From JBCCOW01 sp039025855 (GTDB taxonomy: Bacteria; Planctomycetota; Phycisphaerae; Phycisphaerales; Phycisphaeraceae), in contig JBCCNL010000015.1 of NCBI GenBank assembly GCA_039025855.1, positions 1-64,000 of the forward strand: a stretch of 64,000 bases of DNA. The letters are read 5' to 3'. Positions within the stretch are counted from its first letter, which is position 1; each line of letters begins with the position of its first letter. The notes below the pieces were generated by a model that was given only the letters and a program-made list of their open reading frames with translations, was not told the origin of the DNA and searched no databases. Below, piece by piece: positions 63,453 to 64,000 of the stretch. A program made the translations under genes and the position numbers.

Positions 63453-64000
63453 ATGCCAAAGCCCGTCAAAGACCGCCGCCGTCCACCGCTCGACCGGCTG
63501 GCCTACGCGGTCGTCCTCTGGCTCACCGCATGGGTTCGGCCACGCCAAGCCGTCCTGCAGCAACACCGCGAAGGCTACGGCATCGTCTGGGCCTGGGGCG
63601 TCGCCGTCGTCAGCGTGGCCTTCGTCGCCATCGCCCTGCCCGCCCTGCTCGACTGGACCTGGACGCTCGCCTTCGACGGCTTCAGCTCGCCGCTCCCGCT
63701 CATCCTCAGCAACGCCAGCCTCACCCTCCGCAGCCTCACCTGGACCCTCAGCGACCCCCCGGAACTCGCACGCCTCGTCGCCCTGATCCTCGTGGGTCAC
63801 GGCCTATGGGTCGTTCTTGCATGGGTCCACCTCCCCTGGTGCGCCCAGCCCGGCACCCCGACCGATGCACTCCGTCAAGCCCTCCGAGCCGTGTCCTGGG
63901 CCAGCCCCGCCGCCGTCCTCGCGTCCACCCTCACGCTCTGCACCGTCGCGTTGTGGGACGCCGCCGTCGATGCCCGGATACAGAACGAGTTCGGCGGCTG
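63453..64000 (+). CDS. Membrane protein, incomplete at window end
   Basis: An open frame from ATG (MPKPVKDRRRPPLDRLAY) continues to the end of the window, giving at least 182 residues without a stop. Several hydrophobic segments occur (VWAWGVAVVSVAFVAIALPALL, LVALILVGHGLWVVLAWVHL, PAAVLASTLTLCTVAL), separated by polar loops with Ser/Thr-rich parts. No family is recognised. Codon usage matches neighbouring chromosomal genes. The 140 bases upstream, shared with the PfkB gene, hold its presumed promoter. Confidence 0.75.
   Translation, partial: MPKPVKDRRRPPLDRLAYAVVLWLTAWVRPRQAVLQQHREGYGIVWAWGVAVVSVAFVAIALPALLDWTWTLAFDGFSSPLPLILSNASLTLRSLTWTLSDPPELARLVALILVGHGLWVVLAWVHLPWCAQPGTPTDALRQALRAVSWASPAAVLASTLTLCTVALWDAAVDARIQNEFGG

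Noticed and set aside
63312..63800. N-terminal extension of the PfkB kinase
   Set aside because: It overlaps the plus-strand membrane protein gene and has shadow-like composition; MSDRQAIAK is the fitting start.

Overview
The window is GC-rich, densely coded chromosomal DNA from a bacterium that is probably a member of the Planctomycetota, most likely class Phycisphaerae. That placement is an inference. It rests on two PEP-CTERM-type secreted proteins, two prepilin-like proteins ending in an FFDGH/WADGH-type segment, futalosine-route menaquinone synthesis (MqnC), a FloA-type flotillin, many GTG starts with weak ribosome binding sites, and many short GC-rich palindromes. No tRNA, rRNA, CRISPR array, phage or transposase was recognised.

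Layout. 1-3.2 kb: terminator of an upstream gene, a small conserved protein, citrate synthase, a membrane protein and an SDR oxidoreductase. 3.2-9.3 kb: a minus-strand ATP synthase operon in the order atpG, AtpZ-like, AtpI-like, atpB, atpE, atpF, atpH, atpA; atpD and atpC are absent. 9.3-16.6 kb: pdxJ, a pseudopilin, cytochrome c, Rieske protein, M20 peptidase, ECF sigma factor with a translationally coupled membrane partner, and a secreted protein. 16.7-23.7 kb: an adenylate-kinase-like fusion, FloA, an exported hydrolase, and a coupled coaX / membrane protein / MnmE-like operon. 23.8-32.4 kb: acetyl-CoA synthetase, a NYN nuclease-like protein, exported enzymes, a PEP-CTERM/pseudopilin pair, M29 aminopeptidase and an XRE regulator carrying an EF-hand loop. 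32.4-46.2 kb: an AspT-type antiporter, mqnC, an exported metalloprotease, frr and pyrH separated by an ABC pair, alanine racemase and a DEAD-box-type helicase. 46.2-47.2 kb: an AT-richer island with two integron-like gene cassettes. 47.2-54.1 kb: mostly uncharacterised envelope proteins, then a PilZ protein and a YjfB-like protein. 54.1-64 kb: mnmC, carB, dnaB, a 3'-phosphatase-like protein, a PfkB kinase and a truncated membrane protein.

Two observations stand out. First, 46302-47095 has the architecture of an integron cassette array without an integrase: two single-gene cassettes, each followed by an attC-like site of about 110 bp, with the first bases of each cassette complementary to the first bases of its own attC site. 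Second, several families of short palindromes lie between genes and also inside reading frames without breaking them (carB, mnmC, the M20 peptidase and a hypothetical gene). At least two appear as extra segments relative to remembered family members, which suggests palindromic elements that insert in frame.

Most of the rest is housekeeping: energy (ATP synthase, citrate synthase, acetyl-CoA synthetase, menaquinone), nucleotide, cofactor and wall-precursor synthesis, and translation. It is mixed with many small exported proteins of unknown role, seven of which share a short TQP-containing tail or linker.
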